DNA of 64,000 bases from Anoplopoma fimbria (GCF_027596085.1 NC_072467.1:27895582-27959581), one strand, 5' to 3'. Counted from the stretch's first letter, positions 38,713 through 59,111 are shown. Notes: generated from the letters alone by a model not told the origin. Made by a program: numbers and translations.

Positions 38713-39089
38713 GATGAGGAGGATGAAGAGAAGATCTGTGGAAGAAAGAGAAATGAAAGAGAGTCAGTCTGGACTCTACTGCAGCATTTCTTTTACACAA
38801 ATAAATATAAAAGAACTCAACTCAACCTATACTGTACTTAAGTACGTGAGTATTTCCATTTCCAAGTGTGTTTAAATCTTAGTTAGTTACTTTTTTTTAT
38901 ATATAAAAAAAACCATATAGGTTATGTTGTTGTTGCTCCTGCTGTTGTTGTTTCCTATTTCATTTTTGGTATTTTCAATTTTCTCAACACATAAAGGACC
39001 CTAATTTTCTTCATCCTTCAGTTTATCACAAACATTCAACATCAAAACATCTGGAGATAAGTTGTTTTTCAATAACATTCATATAACTA

Positions 39090-39330
39090 TAATAAAAAAT
39101 GTAAAGGGAAGCAAGCATCTGTATTAACGGGAAGTTTTAGCAGCAATCTGACAGCACCATAACTTAAATTTATATAACTACAAAAAACTAAAAATATAGT
39201 TTTTGGTTGGTGGCGTCATAAATTATGACAAAAGATATTTGATATTTCATTTAACTGGAAACAAATTACATTTGTTACAGCCCTGCTGTCTGGAAACCAG
39301 TCATCTTTAGTGGAGTAATGAACTACTAAA
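39090..39330. repeat. Local duplicate block, pair with 41155-41355
   Basis: Shares TAGCAGCAATCTGA(C/G)AGCACCAT, ATTTATATAAC and a GTCTG(G/C)AAACCAG..CTTTAGTGGA stretch with 41155-41355, in the same order and orientation. Both lie in the syt8 5' intron. Either a tandem duplication or two insertions of one repeat. Confidence 0.6.
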
Positions 39331-41154
39331 AGGTCGCCGTACTTCAAAAGACAGGTGGTCAACAGCGAGTAAAAAAGAATAAAATAAAAACCTTAACGTC
39401 TGTGTTTCCCAAACCTGCTCAAATACATTTTGGCATGAAGCTTTCACAACATGTACGACAGCAGAGAGCTTCTAACTGGACAGGAAAGGGAATAAAACAA
39501 AAATAAAGTAAAGCTATTTCAAGTATAAAATAGCATAGATTAAAAAGTACAAGTGCCTCAAACGTGTACTTAAGTACAGTACTTGAGTAAATGTACTTAG
39601 TTACTTTCCACTGTTGCCTAACAACAGTGACGTATAAAATCTAACAAACATCACAGTCGTCGAACTCTGAGTGGAAACTCCACCTTCAGGCCTCCACCAT
39701 GAACAAACAGCAGAAACACATTCACGCTGATAACAACAACAAAGCCTCCACACTGTTACAAGACGGAGGAATCCATGTGATTAAGTCAACAGAAGCAATA
39801 CCTCCACCGCAGGAATACCTGAACTACCTGGACGCTGACAGTAACCGCAACCCGAGAACTCTACAAGTCTTTACACTATATTTACAAAAATATTCCAAAA
39901 TAAATCATCACTCTTACACACAACAGGCAGTAAACTCTTCCTCCAGACTGGACTGGTACTGTCAAAGTAACCCATGCTTTGTTTTACACGTACAACATAT
40001 AGTTTTGATGGTTTTGAGCAAGCCCTATGTTTTAAAGGAGAGTCCTAGTGATTCCATATTACACTTCTATTAAATAGTGGGGACCCACAAGGGACAGTTT
40101 ACAACAACAAAGGTCATAATTCAAAGCAGCAGAGGTTGAGATATCCTGACTTTTATTATAAAGCGGGCTTGAAAATCCAAAAAACACTGGATCCTACATT
40201 TCCCACAATGCAACTGATGATGCTTCTTATTCAACCTTTTCTGCAACACAAAGGTTTTAATGGTGCGTTCAAGACAACTTGGAGGTCAGAATTCTAAGTT
40301 GAAAGTTCTAAATTCAGACCAGCGAACGCTTCAGGTGCCAAACATAAATTAAAAACATTTGTAAAGAAATGATGTTTGTTAGGCGAGTTTACACAAAGCC
40401 GATCTCTCAGCAGAGCAGCCTCCACATTTATTTGGAATAAAGTTTCCCCAGACAACTTTTGTGCAGAGAACATAACGTTCAGAGATCTAATAACATGGAG
40501 ACTTATTTTTACATCAATTTACTTGCAGAGAGGTTTTATTATTTGATCTATGTATTATTTTAATTAAATACAGGTAAATGTACTTTACGTTGCTTTTTGG
40601 TTGATGGTTTATCATTTACAATGCGCTCCCCATGGCGGTGTGACTTCAGAACACTGCTGCTTTATGAAGTTGGAGTAGATGGAGTTCAAAAGTAGGAACT
40701 CAGACTTTGAGTATTTGTTAGCAGTCAGTTGGCTAACTAGTTAACCGCTAACCGGACAATAAGTCTTGAGAAGACTTCTGTCTTCTTGGCTGTACTGAAT
40801 TATTTGTAGATTCGTTCATGAAGTTGACATTTGAGTTATAAATCAACATTCGAATGCTGCAAAGCTTTTTTTCCCGGAGGTCTATGAATTGTGCTTTAAG
40901 TCAGTATCTCTGCACAGTGTCAGATAAAGATCAATGCTGGCTGGGTAGGTTGTTTCAGACTAGTGTGATCCAAACATTTCCTATAACTTCAGAGCGTTGT
41001 AAAGTCTAAAAGCCAACTGAGAAAAAGACAAATGTATTCATTATCAAAATTCACATGTTTTTATCTAACACAATATTCCACTTCAATCCATATTTGTTGG
41101 TGTTTAGCATTTAATAAACATCATTTTCACTGTGATCAAAAAGCATTTTGGCCA

Positions 41155-41355
41155 AACACAAAGGGAGCCACGCGTCTGTGCTAACGGGGAGGTCTAGCAG
41201 CAATCTGAGAGCACCATGAATAACATTTATATAACAGTGAGTTTAGGGTGGTGATGTCAAACATTGTGGTGAGACATATTCAAAGCTTCATTCAACAGTT
41301 AAAAACATATACATTTGGTACCCTTCTGTCTGCAAACCAGACTTTAGTGGAACAG
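41155..41355. repeat. Local duplicate block, pair with 39090-39330
   Basis: Second copy of the block described at 39090-39330. The open frame here on the plus strand is a by-product. Confidence 0.6.
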
Positions 41356-41722
41356 TATTTACTTAGAAACAAGAGGGTTAAATTAAAGGAAATGTACGAT
41401 AATCTTCCTCCATTTTGGACTCTCAGTTCCCCCAAAGGTCGGCCCTGTCCAGTACGGTCGTCAACAGTGTGGTCAAAAGGACTTATCATGTGACCACCAA
41501 TCAACAGAAAACAGTTACACCTGCAGGACGTCCACAACAAAAAGACGAAGAAGGTCTATTAAAATAATAATAAAAAAGAATAAAAAGCAACATGAAGAGA
41601 TGATGACATGATGGTCTTTTATCAGCCCTTAATTAAAGTCTATGTCAAGCAACTTTACTATTAAATGCACAACAGCCACTGTTCAGCATCTTATGAATAA
41701 AAGCTGGAGACATTTTACTCAC

Positions 41723-41830
41723 TAATGACGACTTCGACAGAGACGTCGACATCCCTACTCGCTGGCTGAAGAGTTTCTGACTCGTACGACTCGGAGTGAA
41801 AAGGGAGTTGTGTTAGAGAACGAGTGAAGA
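41723..41830 (-). other. syt8: Candidate 5' non-coding exon of syt8
   Basis: The first coding exon is preceded by a good acceptor (CTTTCTTCCACAG) about 23 nt above the ATG, so an upstream exon is expected. On the minus strand CATTA then GTGAGT at 41723-41717 is a good donor. The piece includes an upstream ATG, out of frame with the syt8 start after splicing. The 5' limit is a guess. Confidence 0.4.
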
Positions 41831-42527
41831 GGAAGGAGGTGACGTACGACGGAGAGAGTTTTCCTAAAATAACATCAAAGTTTTCAAACAGAGGAAACGT
41901 CTCCTCCCTTCATCTCCATCCCGACTGTTTTTACTGCAATCAGCAGGAAAAGACATCAACAAGAGTCCAAACATCTCTCTGTCTCCTCAAACAGGGGAAA
42001 CCACAGAGGTGGTAGAAGTACTTCAACAGAGGAGGAATACAAACCCTGCATTAGAAACTTTACTCCAGTAAAAGTACAAAAGTATTAGCATCAAAATAAA
42101 CTTGAAATACCAATATTCAAATATTGGTATTTCAATATAATACCAATGTGTTATCCTGCAGAATATCCTATATTATTTTATCGTTTTATAATTATTGATC
42201 TGAAGATGAAAGCATTATGTTATGTTCATTCAGTTCATTTAATTGCTTTATATACTATTGGGTAAAATATATTTTAACTTACCTTACTAGTTGTTTTGTA
42301 TTTCTATCAGTAATTTAAATCTGCAAAGTTTTCAAATACATGTTGTGGACTAGAAGTATAAAGTGGCATGGAAAGGAAAGAAAGTAATAAAGTACAAATA
42401 CCTCAAAACTGGACTCAAGAGGCCAGTGTGTAGCATCTTTGGGGATTTATTGCCAGAAATGTAATATATCTATTTTTCCATTAGTGTATAATCACCTGAA
42501 ACTAGAAGAACCTCATACAACTACCCT

Positions 42528-42528
<1 letters not shown>

Positions 42529-42592
<64 letters not shown>
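42529..42592. repeat. (TAA)n microsatellite
   Basis: About 21 uninterrupted ATA/TAA units. Confidence 0.98.
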
Positions 42593-42595
<3 letters not shown>

Positions 42596-43525
42596 CTCTA
42601 TTATAAAGTGCTTTACATGCTTGAACCAAGATTAAAACCTCTGAATACTTTGATCAAATGACAGCAGGCAAACAAAACAATAAAGACGTTGTGCTAAAAT
42701 GAATAAAAAAGCTTTTTTGAATAGAAAAAATATGTAAACGATTCTGCAAACATCAGACCTTCAGGCAGTTCCAGAGTGTTTTTCATCATCACACAGAGAC
42801 TAAATACTTTAAATGTGTCTGGAAAACAAGTTTCCTCAACTGGAAGAAAAGCTGTTCAGAAGATCACAGAATGAAGTGAGTGTTTTTTATTCATGATATA
42901 ACACCTGTAGGTTTACATTAATATCATGTCGGGCTCCATCTTTGTGGGTGTAAAACCAATCAAACTATCAGTCACATTAACTGAACACCAGGCAGGAAAT
43001 GGAAAGTAAAAGAGTCAATAACAACCAGGAAAATAATGTCTGAAAACATAAAGGTAATGAGGAAGAAGAATAAAAGTAAAGGAATGATGAAATAAATAAA
43101 TAAAGAAGAAATGAAAGAAAAGAGGTGAAAGACAAGAAGAAAGATGGAAAAAAGAAAAAGTAAATATGGGAAGAAACAACAAAAGGACTAATAAATAAAG
43201 ACAAAGAGAGGCATGATGGGAAAAGAGAAGAAGAGAAGGTAAACGAGAGAAAGTGTCTGTTATCTGTCTGTTGTTGTGGTTTAATCCCCCAAAAACACAA
43301 CAACAGACAAATAATAAAGACATAAACTAGTAAAACATTTATTTACCTGACTGTAACGGTGAGACTTTTATTTCCTTTCATTAATAAATCTCATTTCTTC
43401 TCTTTTTGTTCAGTCGGCTGTTTTTTAATCAGAAGTTTTATTTTTCTGTTCTGCTGAACGTCAGTCGTCCATCTTCAACTCTGAAAGTGTGAGACGACTT
43501 CAACCTGAAGGAACCACACCTGCAG

Positions 43526-43529
<4 letters not shown>

Positions 43530-43602
<73 letters not shown>
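43530..43602. repeat. (CA)n microsatellite with one interruption
   Basis: Two CA runs split by CTCACTCA at about 43558-43565. Confidence 0.98.
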
Positions 43603-43605
<3 letters not shown>

Positions 43606-43849
43606 GTAGTCAGTAGTTCAAACAGAGGTGGAGTCTTTGCTGCTAAAATACCAGTTATTCAAATATGTGTCATGAAGTTTCAGTGAATCCAGCAAAGAGA
43701 ATAAAGTTCCTCGTTTAATTAAACACAGAAACTTCTTCATTTAAATAAAATATTAAACTGCTGGATTAATTCATTAAATATTGTTTTACTTTTTTTTACC
43801 ATTTAATCCACTTATGTTTGTTTATGAAAAATGTTTTATGTTCACTACA

Positions 43850-44042
43850 TATACAAACACATTTATAAACACACACATATATATATACACATATATATAC
43901 ATATATAAACACATAATTATACATACTTATATATGTATACACACACATATACTGTATATATATACATATATAAACACATAAACATACACACATATACATA
44001 TATATATAAACATAAATATATATATACACACATATATATATA

Positions 44043-44073
<31 letters not shown>

Positions 44074-44165
44074 TTGTATATATACACACACACACATATA
44101 TACGCATATAGACACATTGTATATATATATATGTATATATACATATATATACACACAGTATATAC
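43850..44165. repeat. Complex (TATACA)n-type microsatellite
   Basis: About 315 bp of alternating purine-pyrimidine TA, CA and TATACA units. Such sequence favours Z-DNA or cruciform forms; this is inference from composition. Confidence 0.95.
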
Positions 44166-45291
44166 ACATTATTATATCTCTCAAACGTTATGTAAATCCC
44201 TCATTGTGGACGTCAGTAAAATAAACATTACACACTGTAGTTTTTTTTACTGATATTGCATTTTATTGGTTTAAATGATGAAATAAACAAAAGCCAGCCA
44301 GAGCCAATCACAGAGAAGCAACCAGAGCAGGAAACGACAGAAGAACTCTTCTCATGAAGTGAACTCAGATTTACCTTTAAAGGTTAAAAACACTGAAGTT
44401 CTGCATAAATCAGTGACATCACAGCAGGTGAGAGTTTAACTGTTATTCTGAATGTTCACCAGCTTCCTGTCTTCTTCTTCTCTGCTTTGCTTTTTTTTGT
44501 GCGTTGCTGCAGATCTTTGTGTAGATCTGCATTAGACAGCAAACAGGATCCAACACAGGACTAAAGCTCTACAGGGAACCTTTAAGACATCTGATAAATG
44601 ATTAGACTCTTCATCCTTATTTTATTACTTTATTCTCCATAATTGTTACCCTGATTCCATTTGTTGTCCAAAGAAAAACGTAATCTCTGATTTCAATCTT
44701 TAAATCAAACGACACTCACTAGCTTCTTCCCGGAGCTTTCAACCACATCTTAGTGAAATGCTGAAATGTAATGAAGTGTTTAAAGGCTCTGGAGTAAAAA
44801 AGCTAGTAAGTATAATTAATTATAATTTTTTGTTGTTTGTCTGCAACTTTTCAATAAAACTTTTTCAGGGGAACAAATTGTTATTTTTAAAAATATTTAA
44901 ATAACTTAATTAAGTCCCAAATATCTCAAAAACTTCTTCTGCATTTCTAATTTTCATATTTAATATATTAATAATCCAGCATGTAAACACCTGCTGTGAT
45001 CCAGCTGATTGAAGCTCAACATGATTCAACTTTTCAGAGTCGATTTCAACGTTTACAGTTTCCTGCTGTGATCACACGTCATATTTGTTGTGTTAAATTC
45101 TGTAAAAAACAGAAATAAAAAACAAAAAAACACTCCTGTCTTCCTTTATGATAGAATTTGCGGCGCCCAAGAAAAACAATAATATTTATATCCCTATGTC
45201 CCGTAGATGAGTGAATATTAAGCTCTTTAAACTATGTGTTTGGGAATCGAAAGGACTGATCTGCAGTCAGTGTTCAACCCTCCGTTATGGT

Positions 45292-45297
45292 TTTATT
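45292..45297 (-). terminator. dld: Polyadenylation signal AATAAA of dld
   Basis: AATAAA on the minus strand, about 115 nt past the dld stop codon. Confidence 0.55.
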
Positions 45298-45411
45298 GAG
45301 AACATTTAAATAACATCAGAACTAAACGTGGTACAGTTTTGGATGAACACAGAGGATCCGCTGGGTTTCTCTCTCGTTATGTACACTGAAGGTGAGACGG
45401 CAGCCGGACGA

Positions 45412-54026
<8,615 letters not shown>

Positions 54027-54145
54027 GTCGTCGGTGGGTCCGGTTCAGTAACCTACAGCGGGGCCGAGCAGCCAAGGACTCCCCGCATTGCGCATGCGCA
54101 GTGCCGGTTCACGACGCGTCGCCTCCCTATGACGTCACTGACGGT
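54027..54145 (-). promoter_or_regulatory. dld: dld promoter with palindromic NRF-1 site and CRE
   Basis: TGCGCATGCGCA at 54089-54100 is a perfect palindromic NRF-1 type site and TGACGTCA at 54130-54137 a perfect cAMP-response element. Both lie within 115 bp of the start codon in a GC-rich patch. NRF-1 commonly drives nuclear genes for mitochondrial proteins, which fits dld. Binding itself is inferred. Confidence 0.75.
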
Positions 54146-54227
54146 GAGATCTGGATGAAAACACCCTTCAGTGTGTTTCTACATATTATTGTGTATAATA
54201 TTGTATATAATACAAAGTATTCAGACC

Positions 54228-55079
54228 CCTTACTTCAGTAAAAGTACTAATATATATATATATATATTTTTTTAAAGTACTGATATATATTTTTTAAAAG
54301 TACTAAGATTTTTTTTTTAAAAGTACTAAGATTTTTTTTAAAGTACTGATATATATTTTTTAAAAGTACTAAGATTTTTTTTTAGAGGACTGATATATAT
54401 TTTTTAAAAGTACTAAGATTTTTTTTAAGTACTAATACATTTTTTTTTTTAAGTACTAAGATTTTTTTTTAAAGTACTAAGATTTTTCTTTTTTAAAGTA
54501 CCAAGATATTTTTTTAAAAGTACTAATATTTTTTTTAAAAGTAATATTTTTTTTAAGTACTAAGATTTTTTTTTAAAAGTACTATTTTTTTTAAGTACTA
54601 ATATTTTTTTTTTAAAGTACTAAGATTTTTTTTAAAGTACTGATATATATTTTTTAAAAGTACTAATATTGTTTTCTAGAGGACTAAGATTTTTTTTTAA
54701 AGTACCAATATATTTTTCTAAAGTACTAATTTTTCTTTTAAGTACTAATATATATATCTTTAAGTACCAAGATTTTTTTTTAAAAGTACTAATATTTATT
54801 TTTAAAAGTACTATTTTATTTAAGTACTTTTTTTTTTAAAGTACTAAGATTTTTTTTTAAAAGTACTAAGATTTTTTTTTTTTTTGTACTAAGATACTAA
54901 GATTTTTTTTTTAAAGTACTGATATATATTTTTTTAAATTACTAAGATTTATTTTTAGAGGACTAAGATATTTTTTTTTAAAGTACCAAGATATTTTTTT
55001 AAAAGTACTATGATTTTTTTTAAAAGTACTAAGATTTTTTTTAAAGTACTAATATATATATATTTTTTAAGTATTTTTT
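54228..55079. repeat. Minisatellite array, unit about 18-20 bp
   Basis: About 40 units of AGTACTAAGAT followed by 6-11 T and AAA. Poly-T length, TACTAA/TACTGA and ATATAT variants differ between units. It lies just upstream of the dld promoter and ends in a 25-bp fragment (CTACATTGTAGATTAATATTG) that matches the interior of the MITEs at 21383 and 60646. Confidence 0.95.
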
Positions 55080-55469
55080 TCTACATTGTAGATTAATATT
55101 GATAATAGATATGTTCTGAATTTCAAATTTTTGCGCCTTTAAAATCGAGAGATTGGAAATGTATGTAGGTTTTGTGATTTGGTTTTCACTTTTGCATCCA
55201 CAATTAACAAATGTGTAATTTGTAGTATCAATTAAACCCTTTTTACCTTTAGAATTATTCCATTGTATGATTTTGTCAATAAAAATGTAATAAACTCATA
55301 TTTGTCTTTGTCAGAGGTCAGGAGGTCATGACAACTTAATGCAAGTACAGTAGGGTTTAATGTTGGTGATTTGCATATTCTGTGTTTGACTAATGTATTT
55401 TTAAATGACTCTTCTTTGGGCTTCTTTTTTGTTATGTCTACCTGTTTTGAATGTGGATTATTCATTATG

Positions 55470-55740
55470 AAAGCCAAAATAAGACACAGTTACAAACAGA
55501 CAACATAGCATTAACTGTCCATCTACAATCCCGTAAACACTCCAATGTTCCTCTCACTGTTTATCCTGTTATCTGACTTTACTGCTGCTTTACAAACTGT
55601 GTCCCATCTTTTCCTTTTGTTTGACAAATTTATTACTGATCATTACAAGAGAATAGTAAAAAAAAAAAAACTTTTGTTAGCTGGACAAATAGGCTTCTCT
55701 GTTATTTTGAGGTTTGAAAAGTTAAATTAAATAGAAAAGC
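55470..55740. repeat. Segmental duplication flank, copy A
   Basis: Nearly identical to 59112-59372 (shared AGTTACAAACAGACAACAT, CACTCCAATGTTCCTCTCAC, GTTAGCTGGACAAATAGGC). Each copy lies on the 3' side of one of the two TRIM genes, so the pair marks the duplicated unit. Confidence 0.85.
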
Positions 55741-56026
55741 TCTGGAAATTAAAATTCTGTGGCAAACCACTGAACCTACCTAGCAGAGAAAAGCTAACCA
55801 CGTGTTTGGCTGACATCTTTTGCCTTTAAAATTTAAAGCATTCAATTAAATAAATTGTCAAACACAGGTGAATTGTTTTCCTTTGCAAATTTAAGCCTGG
55901 GGCTGAAAATAAGAAAACAAAAAGGCATTGATAAGAATCTGGTGGGACAGCACATGTATACACCGTTCATCAGAAATACATTTATTATACCCCATGAAAG
56001 TGAATCTAGAAAATATAATGGTTCTT

Positions 56027-57538
56027 CTACTCAGAGGGATTTACAGGAGGGATGATCAGAGGGACAGTTTTGTAATTATCATCATCATCATAATTATCAT
56101 CAAAATTAAGACTAAAGAATGGGTAGAGTTTCTCAGTGAAGGAGCAGCCAGTAAAGGAGTAGATGAGATCTGCAGCATCAACGTCATAAAAGGAGACCAG
56201 ACCCTCCTCATAATCCACCAACACCCCCACCTTCTCAGGCTGAGACTTCAGAGAGAGACTGATATCAGGGTCAGCAAGAGCTTTGTACTCGTTTTTATTC
56301 CTCAAACATATCGTCCAATGTCCGTTCTGAGGGCTCATTGTGTTTGTTCCCTTCCTGTTGATCGACTCTCTGACCACTCCTAAAGTCCAGATATTATTCC
56401 CTTTAACCTGAACCTCATAGTAGAATCTTCCTGAAGACAAACTCTGCTTTGCTAAGACATTAAATGATCTATCAAATCTCTTTTGGTTGTCTGGGTAATG
56501 TTTCCAATTGTAACCCTTATATACTTGTTTTCCATCATCAGACAGGATGAGATCGGGATGAGCTGTATCAGGATCAAGTGTCACATCCACTGCAGACTGC
56601 TGGACTCTCTTCAGCTCGGCAAAAAGCAGATAAGTTATCTCTTCATGAAGCGTCTCCTCCAGCTTGGTTGCAGCTTCCCTCACAGTCCCCTCATATGAAG
56701 GTGGACTGACTCTGACTCCTGTCCAGTCCTTGGTGGGTGGAGCAGCTTTAAGGGTCCTGAAGCTCTGTAGAAGGTGGAGGTGGTCTTCAGAGCGTGAGAG
56801 CGTCTCCACCTCAGTGCTTCTCTTCTTCAGCTCACAGATTTCCTGTTCCAGCTCTTTGATGAAGCCTTCAGCCTGTTTCTCTGTCTTTCTCTGCTTCTCT
56901 TTGATCGTGTGGATGAGCTCGGCCTGGCTTCTCTCAACAGACTCCTTCAGAGCGGTGAAGACCTGAACACCATCTGCTATCTCTCTGTCTGCATCTTCCT
57001 CACTGAGCTCCACTGAGTGTTTGATCTCCTGAATCTTTATTTGTCTCTTCTGGAGCATCAACTGGATTTCAGTCCTTGTCTTCTCCAGCTCAGCCTTTGT
57101 TCCTTCATAATCATCTTTCAGTAGAAAAACAACATGTGTTTTGTGGTCTAAAACTATCCAGAGCATGACGACACACATCAGACCCAACAGGTAGAACATC
57201 CAGGCCTTCAGTTTGGTTCCAGTGCAGACGTCCCAGGGAACTTCTCCTGGTTTGGCAGCTTGTTGCTCTGAGCTGCTGCTGCTGGATTTCTGTTGAGCTG
57301 ACTGTCTGAACTGAGCAGCCATCTCAGAGATGAAAGTATTGACCCGCAGCTCAGGTCTTGTGTTGAAACCCTCTTTACAGTTGGGACATTGATAAGGAAC
57401 ATCGATATCCCAGTGTTCAGTGATGCAGTTCTTACAGAAGTTGTGTCCACATGGTGTGCTGACTGGATCAGTGAACACATCCAGACAGATGGAGCACAGA
57501 AACTGATCTTCAGTCAGCAGACAGCTGGCAGCAGACAT
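56027..57538 (-). CDS. TRIM protein of bloodthirsty/TRIM39 type lacking its B-box, with a hydrophobic segment in its place
   Basis: Intronless coding region of 503 aa. RING finger near residues 15-58: [26 protein letters not shown], all ligands visible. Then KLKA, an 18-residue hydrophobic run WMFYLLGLMCVVMLWIVL, DHKTH, a coiled coil (about 160-270) and PRY-SPRY (LDPDTAHP, GRFYYEVQV, WTLGVVRES, VDYEEGLVSFYDV, LYPFF). Beside its neighbour at 61440, about 49 codons covering the B-box are missing in frame, and the remaining B-box Cys positions (FCK, CMLC) are hydrophobic. The C-terminus has an Asp/Asn/Tyr stretch coded by an ATC-rich microsatellite. Start MSAASCLL is chosen over an upstream in-frame Met because a CAG acceptor lies about 9 nt above it. 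Predicted RING E3 ligase, possibly membrane-anchored. Confidence 0.85.
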   Translation of the reverse strand: MSAASCLLTEDQFLCSICLDVFTDPVSTPCGHNFCKNCITEHWDIDVPYQCPNCKEGFNTRPELRVNTFISEMAAQFRQSAQQKSSSSSSEQQAAKPGEVPWDVCTGTKLKAWMFYLLGLMCVVMLWIVLDHKTHVVFLLKDDYEGTKAELEKTRTEIQLMLQKRQIKIQEIKHSVELSEEDADREIADGVQVFTALKESVERSQAELIHTIKEKQRKTEKQAEGFIKELEQEICELKKRSTEVETLSRSEDHLHLLQSFRTLKAAPPTKDWTGVRVSPPSYEGTVREAATKLEETLHEEITYLLFAELKRVQQSAVDVTLDPDTAHPDLILSDDGKQVYKGYNWKHYPDNQKRFDRSFNVLAKQSLSSGRFYYEVQVKGNNIWTLGVVRESINRKGTNTMSPQNGHWTICLRNKNEYKALADPDISLSLKSQPEKVGVLVDYEEGLVSFYDVDAADLIYSFTGCSFTEKLYPFFSLNFDDNYDDDDNYKTVPLIIPPVNPSE

Positions 57539-58391
57539 GTCTACACTCTGAGGACAAAAGTGTGACAAAAACAAAACTATAATGACAAACATTTTAATAA
57601 TCTGTTTCAACAAATCAAAAATCGAACTATGATCAGTGGAATCGAAGGCAAATCATCAATAATGCTGCTGGGATATTGCACCAAAGAAAGATTCTCTATT
57701 CAAAGTGCAGTGCAGCTCATTGCCAGTTTCCTATTGACACAGTTGTCATTTTCATGCCCAGCGCCTACGTTGTGTAAGTTCTTGAGCTCTTTTGTGCACC
57801 CATTGGCCTTAAAATTAGACGTGAGGAAAGGGATTGGGAGACGGCGGAGGCAGAGGGTCCACCGCCAATGACCACAAATCTGTCGCTTCCCAATATCACG
57901 GCTACATTAACTCAGCACACTCCGTCAATGGACAGCGGCATAAAGCTGACAGGATGCCCTCCTTATCGATAAACACAATATAAAATACAAGACAATTCTA
58001 AGGCTGTGCCAAAGCTTCATTTATAATGTTGACATTCAGATTCTAAATCAACAACAGAATACTGCGGAGACCTGCTGTTTTACAGGTCTAGTCGTTGTGT
58101 TTTAACACATTGTTTCTGCACAGTTGCAGAGTAAGCATTGTTCTAATCCATAATAATCTAATCTTTTTAAATCAAGAAAATGCGCTCTTTTATTTCCTTA
58201 TGATTTAAATTGTGTGTTCTTATGCAAAAAAACAAAAAGGATAACATTCAGAACTTTTTCACTGTCTTTTGGACGGTAGTACATAAATAAATAGTCTGGA
58301 GCCCTGTAGACCAGCTGCTAAAACTAAATGAAACAACAGGTGAAACCACCGTATGAGAGCAGTGTGGAGCTGCAGCCGTGAGATAACCAGT

Positions 58392-58485
58392 GGGGCACGC
58401 TCACATGCACTAACATGCACGCTCACATGCACTAAAAGGCACGCTCACATGCACTAACATGCACTGCTCACATGCACTAGTGGCA
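58392..58485. repeat. Short minisatellite GCTCACATGCACTAACATGC
   Basis: About four units, in the 5' intron of the first TRIM gene. Confidence 0.9.
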
Positions 58486-58827
58486 AACCAAATATGTCAA
58501 CAAAGACGGGAAATGCCTGAATAACAACACAAAGAGAGACTTTGATCTCTGCTCAGGTGGGCATTACTCATCTGTATCTTTATATGGATGATAGATGTTT
58601 GCTGCTATTATAATGTTCAGAATGTTAAGTACAACTTCTTTGAAGTTCAAGGCTATATTCTATTATTATAGACATATCATTTCTGTATACTGGACAAAAC
58701 AGAGGGAATCTCAGCTATGCTCGTTAGCTTGTCAGCTTAGTCTCTGGTGCTTTTCTCTTTGTTATGGATTCTGGGTTTAACTAACTGTTGACCAAACATT
58801 AAGTGTCTCTGGAGAACAGAGTACTCA

Positions 58828-58985
58828 CCAGAGATTCTGCTGTGTTGTTGAGAGAAACCTGCTGGTTCAGTAGAATGTTTCTTCAGGGAGAAACAGAGAG
58901 ACTTGTCTCTGCAGCTCTGCTGTCATCAGACAAACTTTCACTTTAATTTCAGGAAAAGTGACTCCCTCCTCTTTCAGAGTTGCTC
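58828..58985 (-). other. 5' non-coding exon of the first TRIM gene
   Basis: The minus strand reads CAGAATCTCTG then GTGAGTAC, a strong donor at 58828. The acceptor TTTTGTCCTCAG lies just above the start codon at 57538. The intron would be about 1.28 kb. The 5' limit is approximate. Confidence 0.55.
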
Positions 58986-59111
58986 CTCCTCTCAGTGTAG
59001 CTCTGTGGATGAGGTTTAACTGTCTCTTTAGGTAATACCTTGACATAGTTTGGGAACAAGATGAGTTTTTACTTTTTGTTTATTCTTCTTTTCCTACTGT
59101 GGAAGTATATA

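Larger units (their letters stand above)
41830..45290. other. Intergenic stretch between dld and syt8, rich in microsatellites
   Basis: No recognisable gene. Holds (TAA)n at 42529-42592, (CA)n at 43530-43602 and TA/CA-type repeats at 43850-44165, plus pieces of a recurring dispersed repeat (TACTCCAGTAAAAGTACAAAAGT near 42062 and ATAAAGTACAAATACCTC near 42390). Open frames here are repeats read as protein. Confidence 0.5.

Noticed and set aside
41695..41723. ATG and short frame (MSTSLSKSSL) in the candidate syt8 5' exon as the true start
   Set aside because: After splicing to the acceptor above 38712 it is out of frame with MPAFHPSPN, so at most an upstream ORF.
43796..44184. Several Tyr/Ile/Cys/Val-rich open frames
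   Set aside because: All are the TATACA and CA microsatellite translated in different frames.
57538..57613. Upstream in-frame Met giving a 25-residue hydrophobic leader (MLKQIIKMFVIIVLFL) for the first TRIM protein
   Set aside because: A CAG acceptor lies between it and the MSAASCLL start, as in the neighbouring gene, so the leader is probably intron sequence.
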